Part shown: positions 52,601 through 63,034 of the stretch, piece by piece
Layout: every line of letters begins with the position of its first letter
Numbering within the stretch: position 1 is the first letter of the stretch
Origin: Amblyornis subalaris
Lineage: Eukaryota > Chordata > Aves > Passeriformes > Ptilonorhynchidae
Direction of reading: 5' to 3'
Length of the DNA stretch: 64,000 nucleotides
NCBI GenBank assembly: GCA_018881555.1
Contig: JACAXG010000055.1
Coordinates: 2,170,001-2,234,000 of the forward strand
The notes under the pieces: generated by a model
The model's database searches: none
What the model was told of the DNA's origin: nothing
Seen by the model: only the letters and a program-made list of their open reading frames with translations
Translations under genes and position numbers: made by a program

Positions 52601-55553
52601 CTGAAAAAGAAAGAAAACATAACCCTTAGAATTAAAATATTTTATCTTTTTTTCTTCAAAGCTTCTTGACACAGCTAACTGTGATAACTGACAATGATTG
52701 TGTCTCCATCAAGTAACTTCCTAAATTGGTAAAAGATGATTGTAGTCACAACACAGTAACTTATAGCAGAGAACAGACACATATGTCTGTTAGGGAGACT
52801 TCAAATTGTTGGGCAGTCTGGAAGATTATGATAATCTAGCGTGACCTTCTGTGTGAGACAGACAAGAGCATTTCAATGGTGATATTGCAAGGGAGAAAAA
52901 ATATTCTTCCCTGCACCATAAGCAACCACTATCAACTCAATTTCAGAATATTACTATCTTCAGGTTTTAAAGGCCCAGCTTTGCCCTCTCCCCATCTAAT
53001 CTATGATAAACCACATAAATCTTTGAATTGAGGTCTCTGAACCTGACTAGTCCTCAACATTAAAAAAACATAATAATTTCCAGTGAGCTAAATCTAACTT
53101 GAATATCACAATCACTTGCCTCAAAGGAGAAACAGCTTCTTTGCTGATTGGAAATGATGACACAACAGATGGATCCAGGGTTTCTGGAGAATGCACTTTG
53201 TGTTTTCTTCAGAAAACAAAACAATGTCATTCCCACCTACTATTTTACTAAACAACATATTAAATACTGTGGAGACTGCTCTATTTTTCTACTGCAAATG
53301 GTAGATTTTAAAATACTGTTAATATTTAAAACTACCAAATAATTTTAAAAAGTATATCATTTACACACTGAAAGCTTTTAGGAAGTGGCCAGCCTTCTCA
53401 TCTTTCACTGCAAAGTAGAGATAGGAAAAGTTTATGTACTTCTTAGTCCTGGGAGCCATCAGTACATCGCAGATTGAGCATTCATATAAAATTGCATTTA
53501 AAAGCCATCGCCATTTTTCCTTCACTGTTTACTTTTTACTGTGACTTCAAAGACATTGCACAAGGGCATCATCTGTTACAAAACATCCAGACTGGCCTGG
53601 ATTTTTTTTCAATATCTATACAAGCTTATGAAATAGCAAAGAAAAACAGCAAAGTGAGACTTTTATTTAAAATAAGTTGTAACTAACACTGTAACACCAC
53701 TGACCCTACAGTTTACCCACAGAAAGCTAAAAAACATTAAAAATTCAGAGATGGCAGCACTTTTTCTCTGACATAGATGGAAGCGTGTTCAAGACAGAGC
53801 ATCAGATCTCCCCAGGCATGATATTTGAGAATTTGTATTGATGAGCAAAATGAAGTAGCTCCTACTCTGCATGACTACTTTTGCATTGCTTTGACTTTTG
53901 TATTTTCCCAGCCTGTAGGCTTGGAGCTTCTTTTGAATACAGAACATACATGTCACATGTTTAATTGTTGGTTATCTTACAGTGACAGAATGGTCAAAGT
54001 AACACATTAAGAGCTAGAGAATGACCTTTGGCAAGTTAAAGAAGGCCTCGTTGTTTTTCCTGTCATACATCATGTTACTTTAACGTCTGTCTCAATAAAA
54101 CATCTACTGGAACAGCCCTGTTCTACAAATGAAGATACACATTTAGGGAAAAATACACACATTTTTGTAAATGCACAGAGGTATTTAGGTTCTCAAAATT
54201 TTGCTTAATTGTAATTCTTGAATATTTAGATGTAATTAAACATGACTTGTATACTTTGCCCGGTGAGTTTGCCACAATCTCCCAGTCATGTGATACAAAC
54301 ACCCATTATATGGCAAGATAATAGCTTGCCGAAAATTTCACATTGATAAGTTCTTTCTGTCTTGCTTGGTCCATCAGATTCTATTAATCTTGTAAGGAGT
54401 ACAGTGGGAAAGGAGAAACAGCAGTACAACTTCCAGAAAAGAGAATCTTTGAGTGCCATTTGCACAGGGCATGAAATACCTGTGCCAGCCACGCTCTTCC
54501 CTTTGAAAGGCTGAACAAAAAGTCTCAGGTTGAACTGTGGTGTTATTCAGCAAAGCCCTTCTCAAATTATTCCTCGATACAGGTTTAAATAATGTGCTAT
54601 TTACATGACATTCTTTCATTTACAAGATAATGTGTATCTGCCGGATGACACTTGCATGCCCAGACCACTCATGTTCCACATGCATTATAACAAAAGTAAG
54701 TACCATGAGAGGTTATTATGAAGAAAGTACTGACGTCTGACCCAGACAGACAAATTAACATTTAAACATGCTACGGCAAGTGCAGTGCAGTTGGTGTCCC
54801 ATATGACTGGTACCTATTTTTGTACCTTCACCATAGATTGCTTGTTAGGGGTCACTGAGTTCCTACAATTGGAGGAACAAAATTCTTAAAATTATTTGTA
54901 AGGATTTAAAAAACGCTACCAAATAACAAACTGCAGAAGGTATAGCTGTCAATTACTTGCACAAATTTAGAAGAGATTTTTTTTTAAATGTTTGTCCTTA
55001 GCACAGTTGCTATTGCTGAATGCTACAGCAGAACTTGAAATACATGATAATTCTGCAAAGCTTATCATACTCCTTTTACTACAGTTCTGCTTTTTGAACA
55101 TTATAAATAATTGGTTGTATAAAATATCTTGACCAGCATTCTGGTTTTAAGGAAGATGCTTTTAACTGAATAGAAAAAGGAGGTTGACATAAGCCCAAAG
55201 GAAACAGGTTTTCAGCCCGAGAACAGTTAGAGGCTTTGGGCTAAATGCTTCAGTTTATACAAAATGTCACACCATTTAGAAACGGCTGTTTAAAACAATT
55301 TAGCTGTTGAGGCTTTTCTCTCTTAAAATTTATATAATTCAGCATACTAACACCAGGGCTGAGCAAAGATGAATGTACAGGAAGCCATAAAAGCTGCCTA
55401 AAAGCCACCAGTGCCTTATCTCATCGATGCCCACTGACTTCCATGTATTATTGATTACTCAGTCTAAATTATCCTGTTTCAGTAATTGTGTTGCTACTGA
55501 TGCCCTCTGTACAACATTCATTACTCTGGGTTGCAGAATGTAAATTATAGTGG

Positions 55554-55559
55554 ACTTAC
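55554..55559 (-). other. RELN: splice donor of RELN exon 2
   Basis: The minus strand reads TTTG|GTAAGT, a full-consensus U1 donor hexamer. It falls exactly where the reelin translation stops matching. Confidence 0.93.
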
Positions 55560-55670
55560 CAAATCCAAAAGCACNGGAACCACCAACGCTCTGGGAAGCC
55601 TGAACACTGGTAGATGTGTAGAGACCAGTTACCAGTAAGCCATCAAAGAAGGTACTTGTCGAAATAGTCA
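55560..55670 (-). CDS. RELN: reelin, coding exon 2 (partial Reeler domain)
   Basis: Reelin is a large secreted extracellular-matrix glycoprotein that guides neuronal migration by binding the lipoprotein receptors VLDLR and ApoER2. The minus-strand translation reads [20 protein letters not shown], then VQASQS, then GG, matching human reelin at about residues 76-113, inside the N-terminal Reeler (F-spondin-like) domain. The exon begins just after a pyrimidine-rich acceptor (AG at 55672-55671) and ends before a GTAAGT donor (55559-55554). It is 111 bases. The first two bases complete a valine codon begun in exon 1, and the last base opens a glycine codon finished by exon 3, so it is a symmetric phase 1-1 exon. 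An N at 55575 falls on the first base of a codon that is serine in human. One residue differs from human: Val for Ile in the SQSIGG motif. An ATG at 55671 is a splice-junction artefact, not a start. Exon number is inferred from the human protein; gene identity is near certain. Confidence 0.97.
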
Positions 55671-55690
55671 CTGAAATGAGAGAAATAAAA
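55671..55690 (-). other. RELN: splice acceptor of RELN exon 2
   Basis: On the minus strand, a run of T and C (ATTTCTCTCATTTCAG) ends in CAG directly before the first exon base at 55670. The TTTTATTTCTC stretch upstream extends the polypyrimidine tract. This is a strong consensus acceptor. Confidence 0.93.
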
Positions 55691-56261
55691 TATGTGTAAA
55701 TATTATACTTAAGATCCTGTATTTGTTCTGTGAGCAGGCTCTTGCTCCTGAATGAGATCCCATCATACAGTCCAGTAAATCCATTTGAATTCCCCCAATA
55801 TTTATGATACTTCTTTTACTTTCAGCTGGTGCTTGGGAAGTTGCCTTTGCCAGAAGCACAAACTATGCTATTCACAAAATGCACAATGAGTTAGAAAACA
55901 ATGCACTGGAATATATGACTTGTAAGCAATTGTCAAGATATTAGAGCGTAGTAAAAGCAATGAAATAACCAGGATTATTGTACTGTTCTTTCTGGACCTA
56001 AATAGAGTGCCAAGTTACGGTTATCATACATATTACAGTATTACACATTTAAATTATATGGGCATCTGAGACATGACAGATTGTGTGTATTTAAACAGCT
56101 CAGGAATGTATTTTTAAGAGATTCTTAAGTAATAGCGGAAAACATCCAAATAGCAACTACAGGTAACACTGGAATCTATATATTCTTTGTTAGAACTGAC
56201 AATTCTTGTAGTATTTATTTAATTCTCGTACAAACTAATACTCATATTTTCACTTTGGTGT
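55691..56261. other. intron 1 between exon 2 and the CR1 copy
   Basis: About 570 bases of AT-rich sequence with no recognised motif beyond the acceptor region of exon 2. Confidence 0.6.
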
Positions 56262-57450
56262 GTTTGACAAGGTAACCCACAAGGGAAGCCAGTTGATACA
56301 AACTTTTTGGATTTCAGCAAAGCTTTCGATACTGTCTCTCACAGTATCCTTCTGGACCAAATGTCCAGCAGTCAGTTGGATAAACACATCCTGAGAGGGG
56401 TGAGCAACTGGCTCACAGGTTGGGTGCAAAGGGTTACAGTGAATGGGGTGATGTCAGACCGGGAACCTGTCACTAGTCAGGTTCCACAGGGGTCTGTCCT
56501 CTGCCCTGTGCTCTTCAGCACCTTCATAAATGACTTGGACACAGGACTGGAAGGGATACTGAGCAAGTTCACGAATGATACAAAACTGGGAGGAGCTGTT
56601 GACTCTCTCAAAGGCAGGGAGGCCCTGCAGAGANACCTCAACAAATTAGAGGACTGGAAAATCACCAACCATTTAAAGTTTAACAAGGGAAAGTGCCAGA
56701 TTCTGCGCTTGGGATGGGGTAACCCTGGATGTATGGACAGACTAGCAAATGCTGGAAAGCAGCACCACAGAAAGGGGCATGGGGGTCCTGGTCGATGGAA
56801 AGTTGAATATGAGTCAGCAGTGCCCTGGAAGCCAGGAGGGTCAACCCTGTCCTGGGGTGCATCAGGCACAGCATGGCCAGCTGGGCCAGAGAGAGGGGAT
56901 TGTCCCGCTCTGCTCTGCACTGGGGCAGCCTCACCTTGAGTGCTGGGGACAGTTTTGGGCACCACAATATAACAAAGATATTAATAGAGAGTGTCCAAAG
57001 GAGGGGCATGAGGATGGTGAAGGGCCTTGAGGGGAAGGTGTATGAGGAGCGGCTGAGGTCACTTGGTCTGTTCAGCCTGGAGAAGAGGAGACTGAGGGGA
57101 GAACTCATAGCAGTTACAGCTTCCTTGTGAGGGGAAGAGGAGGGGCAGATGCTGATCTCTCCTCTGTGGTGACCAGTGACAGGTCCCAACAGAATGGCCT
57201 GAAGTTGTGTCAGGGGAGGTTTAGGTTGGATATTAGCAAAAGGTTCTTCACCCAGAGGGTGGTTGGGCACTGGAACAGGCTCCCCAGGGAAGTCATAACA
57301 GCACCAGCTTGACAGAGCTCAAGAAATATTCAGACAATGCTCTCATGCACATGGTGTGACTCTTGGGGATGGTGCTGTGCAGGGCCAGGAGTTGGACTCG
57401 ATGATCATTGTGGGCCCCTTCCAACTCAGCTTATTCTGTGATCCTGTGAT
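56262..57450 (+). mobile_element. CR1 LINE, 5' truncated, longest copy in window
   Basis: Starts at about GTTTGACAAGGTAACCCAC and runs through the RT domain, the ORF2 C-terminus and the 3' untranslated region to TTATTCTGTGATCCTGTGAT, a degenerate CR1 octamer tail. Its sequence belongs to the group with GAGTTGGACTCGATGATC near the 3' end, a different subfamily from the 38 and 42 kb copies. It lies about 590 bases upstream of RELN exon 2, inside intron 1 and antisense to the gene. Stops, small deletions and an undetermined base at 56634 show that it is dead. Confidence 0.95.
56283..57330 (+). pseudogene. CR1 ORF2 reverse transcriptase remnant
   Basis: In the frame from 56307 the RT core motifs are visible in order: motif [11 protein letters not shown], motif [20 protein letters not shown] and motif C FTND at 56568-56579. 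CR1 enzymes have F-A-D-D at motif C. Here the first catalytic aspartate codon is AAT (Asn) and the preceding alanine is threonine, so the active site is lost. A deletion of about five bases near 56745 and another small one near 56830 throw the rest into other frames, where [25 protein letters not shown] and RVVGHWNRLPREV remain recognisable. An intact CR1 ORF2 also has an N-terminal endonuclease, absent here through 5' truncation. Confidence 0.92.
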
Positions 57451-60400
57451 TTTTTTATCTTTGTAAACTTAACATCAGCTTCAGCAGCTCTATCTTTGAA
57501 AGACTTAAATTATTAAGTGATAGGGTTAGGTTTTTTCTATTATATAAATGCAATATCCTCTATGGCCAGAATGACTTCTTTAATCCTAGAGGAGCCCGAA
57601 ACCTTCTTTGCTTCATAATAATCTCCAGTCCGTTTTTTTTTTAACATTAGGTTTCATACCTCTGAATTGAAAATCAGAACTAGGAAATTTTACTAAAATA
57701 AAAGAATTATTTAGTTTAATGATGTAATTTTCTTCTTGTTCTCTCTTCACCTTTGTCTATCATCTTCCTTTTACTAAAATCTTTACCCGTATTTAGTTAA
57801 ATGTGAATAAACTGCACTGCAGATCTATGGCCTACCATATAGGGGTTTTTTTGCTTTTTTAAAATTGCATTATGAAGAGCAAAGAACCTGCAAGGAGACC
57901 CACACAAAAAGATCTCTCTGCTGAAGAAGAGTTTTATGACTTGTAGCCTTGTAGGCTCCAGATGCATCCAGACCTCAGTTACCACCCTCACTCTGCTTTC
58001 ATACCTCAATCCTTTCCATCCCCTTAATTCAGAGAGATTGGTGCTTGTCAGGGATTGCTGATAAACTCTGATCTCTCCCTAAATCACATTCTACCTCCCT
58101 ATATTGCTCTCTCTCGCTGGGGGCATCATGGGGCAGTGACTGGCCAGGGAACTGAAGCAAGATCCTGCGAGGTGACTGGTGGGACATTCGCTGGTGATAC
58201 ACAATCAGCAGAGAAACAGCTGGGTTTTAAATCCTAATAGTCATTTAGTGTTTCCCCTATGGCACACATTTGGCTTAAACTTAGTGGTTAATATTTAAAA
58301 AACATAAAAATGTTGACAGTAGCTTAATTTATTTTGAGCAAAGGAGCAATATTTACCATGTTTAATTTATTCTTCAACTCTTTGTATTTAATTAGCTTCC
58401 TTTTTTTGATTATTCAATAGTACACTGAATAAATCCCGAATCCAACTTTTCTGCTCCCATGACTCCAAATTGCAGTGTTTTGCAACAGACACTTCTCTGA
58501 ATTCAGATGCAGGTTCAGAGCCATATGCTCAGTTTTTATGAGGCCACTTCTGATATATGTTAAAAGAACAGCAAAAGACTCTAGATTTTTTTAAAAATAA
58601 AAGATGTATTAGGGAGAGTAAAATAAAATCCAACAAGCAAACAATGAATTTTTCCTGCATTTGATGATGAAGTGGTGAATAATGCATGATCTTTTCTTCC
58701 CTTTATGCCTTTAAACCAACAAAGAGGCAAAACATATGTTGAAAAGTATGCCTATGTGTTATTTTTGAAGACTTGGCAAAAGAGTCAGTGAAAAGCACTG
58801 ATAGAAGGGCACTGGGCCAGTACTTTGCTGCCATTTTGTTTCCCTGTGGGGAAGCATCTTATTCTTTACCAGATAGGATATAATGCAAAAGCCCACTGTG
58901 AACAGGTGACCAGTTTCTCTGTGGGAAAGAAGTGATATTTCACAATGCCTGTATTTGACTTTGGACATATTTGTGTGATTGTCAACNCTCGTTTTACATA
59001 AGCATGTAATAGGTCAATTTTTATTGTTGAAAAATTTCCAACACAGTATGGCTCCCTCATTAAGCCTCTGGGAAACTGCACAATGCCTCTAGCACATTTT
59101 TTAAAAACAGAGCACTAGGCTGTTATTATACACGTGTCATACATTTCAGAATAATTTCATAGTTCTTCAGGAGGAAAAAAATTAATCATGACATTCTCAG
59201 TGATGAGGTTTTTTTTCTACCCACTGGTGAAATACATCAAATTCCCATAAAATGAAAGAAAATACACACTATGCCAAGTGAGAATGACCAAGAACAGGAA
59301 AACTGTGCTAACGCACAGCCCTGCAACAGGACTGTGGTTTTATGTAGGGACTAGGGCTTGTTACTGAGGGCTTTCAAATTCCCCTTCCAAAAGCAACAAG
59401 ATATTTCCTCAGAGATTCCATCCACCAGGCTTTGTTTGCGCCTTTACACTGGCTCACGCCATATGTAGTTAATGCCAAATATCTGGCACTACAGAAGCAA
59501 GGACCAATGCCATGACCCACTGGGACTCTGGAAAACATCTGGATGGGCACAGCTGCACAGAGCACCCAGGGCTGGGCAGGCAAGGGGAGCTCTGGCACAG
59601 CCCCACCACTGCCCTATGGCACCCAAGGGGCAACACAGCAGCAGGTGTCGTCTACAAGCCCAAGCAGGCACTGCTGCATCCTCCACAGACCCTTTTTGGG
59701 AGGAGAATTTGGGTGAATGAAGAAGGGAGGAGCCTTTCCTGTCACTGGGGACCGAGTGGTTGGGCAGGGGGTATGTTGGACCCCGACACCCCACACAGAG
59801 CAGCCTCCTGTGCCAGCCCTCCTGGCTGCTGCACCAGGGCAGGCAGGAATCCCCGGCTCGACTTGTCTCACCCCTCACACCAGGGATGGGAGCACATAGC
59901 CCAAGGTGCAGACATAGGTATTTCAAAGCCCTCAATTGCTTTGAAATAGTCCAGTAAGAGGGACTGAGAATACGCTCCCAAGAAACACACAAGGGCTGCA
60001 TTTTGGAAAAACCTACTGATCAGACAACACCATCCTGCAATTTTTAGAGGCAAAGGTGGTAACTACTTTAGGAGTTGCTCAACACTTGCTTCTATTTTCA
60101 GTTCCTGAGATCTTTGCCAATTTTTACCCTCTTGGACTTCTTGGGTTGGTTTGTTTTTCATGGTGTCTGCCTCAGACTAATTTAATTACTTAAGGAAGAA
60201 GGAATTTCAATCAAGGGATGAAAATGGATGAAAAATTCCACTGACCTTTGATTTCATCAGCTCTTCTGCTCTGAAGTGTGAGAGTGTTCCACCAAGTTTG
60301 GACAAATTATATTTTATATATATATATATAAAAAAAAATAATCAGAGTTCACACATGCTCAACAGAGACATTTTCATTTTTAGTATCTAAATATTTCTGG

Positions 60401-62683
60401 AGATTCTGTCCTCACTTAGTATTCTTAGAGCACTCTCTGACTAATAAAAGCTCACTGAAAAAAGTCCCATGAAATATATTTCAGTCCAGCTATACTGCTT
60501 TGTTGGAGCGAAGTGCTTTGTGGAGATATCATTTCTGATGATGTTTTGATCTAGAAAGTTTTTCAGTAGTTTTAAAGTAGGAAGTCATATCTGCTGGTTA
60601 GAGAGAAAGGGGAAAGAGAGGGATCTTTATCAAAAGTCTAAGCCTTCTGATGAGAAAACATCAATTCATCAAAATCCCACTTCTAAAAAGGATGAGAAAT
60701 GTGCAAAATGTCACAAAAACAAAGTTGCTCCAAAAGTTTGACCAACTCCGTCATCAATAACTTAAACTTAGAAGACACAAAAGTAGACCTGAGGGCAAGG
60801 GAGCAGGTGGTAACTGGAACCAGCAAAGGGAATAGGGGAAGAGAAATTTTGGGAGAAAAATTGGGAACAATGCAGCAGAGGAAACCACAGCTGGACAAAG
60901 TAGCCAAGAGAAGGTGATGAAAATTGGGAGATGGGATCTGGAGCTGTAGTCTGGAAACCCTAGAAAGGTTCAGTTCAAGGGACTCACACAGTGACCAGGA
61001 AGAGAGACCAGGTGTAAAACTCAACAACAAAGTGTGGGTCAGGCTCAGACGCTGGTCAACAGCCACAAAAGCAGTCCATTGTGTACTCTTAGTCCACCTT
61101 CTAAATCAAGTGAACAGTGTTTGCATGATGAATATGAAACGTTCCTGTCCACAAAACACACGGGTAGGAATACATGGATTAGTGAAAAACCTCAGTTTAT
61201 TTTGTAAAAGCCTAGGAAATGGCTCCATGAAAAAAAAAATCATACTGGGGGTGGGAAACACCATGGAAGTATCCTCTGCTGCCGTTTTGCCCTACCCTTC
61301 TTTCTGTACAATGGTTGTGGTCACAAACTGTGTTTCTGAGAATCATGAGGCCCTCAGTTCAATTGTCCACCAAAAATCATGGAGAGTTGCTGACTGCAAC
61401 TCCCTGCACGCTCAGCACATATGTGCTGCTGTGCTCTCCTGAAGTCACTAATGAGAGTGGCTCAGTGAGCACACAGGCTGGCCTCATCCTGCCAAGTGCC
61501 ACCATCTCTGGGAAGCTTTGGTATTATTTCCTTGGGAAGGGAGGGGATGCAGCAGGCTTTTCTGGAAATGCCTCACACTTTCCATGACAAGTTCCTGCGA
61601 GAGCCCTGGAGTTGGTGCCTCCCGTGGGACAAGGAACAGCAGTGCCTCTGGCTATGCCAGGAGCTGACATGTCTGGAGGAGGAAGTGGGTCAGGAAGAAG
61701 GAGGCTGGCAAAGATGCTGCTGAAATTATACCATGGGTGGAGTTAGCAGCATAATAGGGAAGACAAAATGGGGTTTGAACTGTAGTTATAGTCAGATATT
61801 TCCAAGAAACTCATGCTATTCTTATGAACATCATTTTCGCTGTTTCCAGTGTTATATGCCACACATACTGCATACTATTACAGAAATTTATTAATCAGTG
61901 TAATTGCGTAAAATTTGCCTTACATTCTCTCAAGGGACTCATCTACTCTCCAAAAAGGCAGATGTATGTTGACTGATATTCGAAATACTCAAAATACAGC
62001 CAATGCATCTGAACTGTAAAAGCAGAAGTAGTGCCAGGTGGAGGAAGGGAGTCATCTCAGGAGATACCTGCCTCTGACAGGTCTTACCAATTTAGGCTGC
62101 TCTTCAGCACCAGCTAAATGTCGCTAAAAGGGCTGATATATAGAGAAATCCCGCAGAATTTGCAGCTGCTGTTGAAGACGATCACACAGTACAAGAAGGA
62201 ATTGATAAGGGCAAAGATCTTTGATGCTCCACACACTGTTTACATGAGTCAAGATATAGCCGTAGTGTAAAACTGCAATTTTCTATACCATAAAGAAAAT
62301 GGAAAATAATTCTGGTATGTGAAATGGAATCACCTCAGACAATGGACTTCTCAAAAGGAGGCTTTCTTGCATCAAAGCAATGACAGGCATTTTTTTAGGT
62401 TCTTTTCAAGGTCAAAGCCAGTTCCTTATAATACTGTAATATTGCATCACCACACACCTGAGTCATGGCTGGAAACCTTCCTCTTAGGAAATATATTATT
62501 TATACTGAATTAATGCCTTTGGGATTTTTTTGGCTTCACTCCTAACAAATATAGCCACCTTTGCAAGTCAGATGTGCAATGGCACTCTTCAGAGAGGCCT
62601 CTGTCCCTTTACTGTGCTGCAGGATACTGCAAAAGGAATGGAGACTAACACCAACAGAGAGAAGACTGTCCACATCCCACTAT
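57451..62683. other. intron 1 segment between two CR1 copies
   Basis: No transposon recognised. A GC-richer patch at 59500-59930 and a stretch at 60690-61730 carry open frames of up to 172 codons with no domain that I know. A TA microsatellite lies at 60315-60330. Confidence 0.5.
60315..60338. repeat. TA dinucleotide microsatellite plus A run
   Basis: Eight TA units followed by eight As. Confidence 0.85.
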
Positions 62684-63034
62684 ATTCACAGAATATTCTG
62701 AGTTGGAAGGGACCCACAAGAATCATCAAAATCCAGCTCCTGGCCCTGCACAGGCCCTGCACAGGAGTCACACCATGTGCATGAGAGCATTGTCCAAATA
62801 CTTCTTGAACTCTGTCAGGCTGGTGCTGTTACCACTTCCCTGAGGAGCCTGTTCCGGTGCTCAACCACCCTCCGTGGTGAAAAACCTTTTCCTAATATCC
62901 AACCTAAACCTCCCCTGGCACAACTTCAGGCCATTCCCTTGGATCCTGTCACTGGTCACCACAGTAAAGAGATCACTGTCTGCCCCTTGTGAGGAAGTTG
63001 TAGTCTGCTGTGTCTCCCCTCAGTCTCCTCAACA
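62684..63034 (-). mobile_element. CR1 LINE 3' end, minus strand
   Basis: The plus strand shows the reverse complement of a CR1 3' end: CACAGAATATTCTGAGTTGG, GGACCCACAAGAATCATC, CCTGGCCCTGCACAGG, GAGTCACACCATGTGCATGA and CCTAATATCCAACCTAAACC. CR1 similarity fades at about CAGTCTCCTCAACAC, the 5' truncation point. It belongs to the same group as the 56 kb copy in the opposite orientation. GGCCCTGCACAGG is duplicated in tandem within it. Same orientation as RELN. Confidence 0.92.

Larger units (their letters stand above)
47833..55553. other. intron 2 segment next to exon 2
   Basis: No repeats recognised. It contains a homeodomain-motif cluster around 49490-49580, a short CpG-dense patch at 51465-51485 and a 178-codon minus-strand frame at 51812-52348 without a recognisable domain. 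Simple repeats are listed separately. Confidence 0.5.
21081..55559 (-). other. RELN: RELN intron 2, complete
   Basis: About 34.5 kb between exon 2 and exon 3. It carries one solo LTR (+), two young CR1 copies (+), one ancient CR1 (+) and one CR1 (-). No other exon is supported. It ends in the consensus acceptor of exon 3 and begins with GTAAGT after exon 2. Confidence 0.92.

Noticed and set aside
55459..55671. 70-codon minus-strand frame taken as a whole protein
   Set aside because: Only 55560-55670 is reelin exon; the part after the GTAAGT donor is intron and the apparent ATG spans the acceptor junction.
56307..56939. 210-codon open frame with reverse transcriptase similarity as a possible gene
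   Set aside because: It is the RT domain of a dead CR1 LINE, with a broken motif C and frameshifts; annotated as a pseudogene within the element.
59489..60001. Overlapping 145- and 170-codon frames on both strands
   Set aside because: Open frames on both strands of the same GC-richer patch indicate base composition, not coding.
60924..61442. 172-codon plus-strand frame in intron 1
   Set aside because: No domain recognised and low-complexity neighbours; no evidence of splicing or conservation available.
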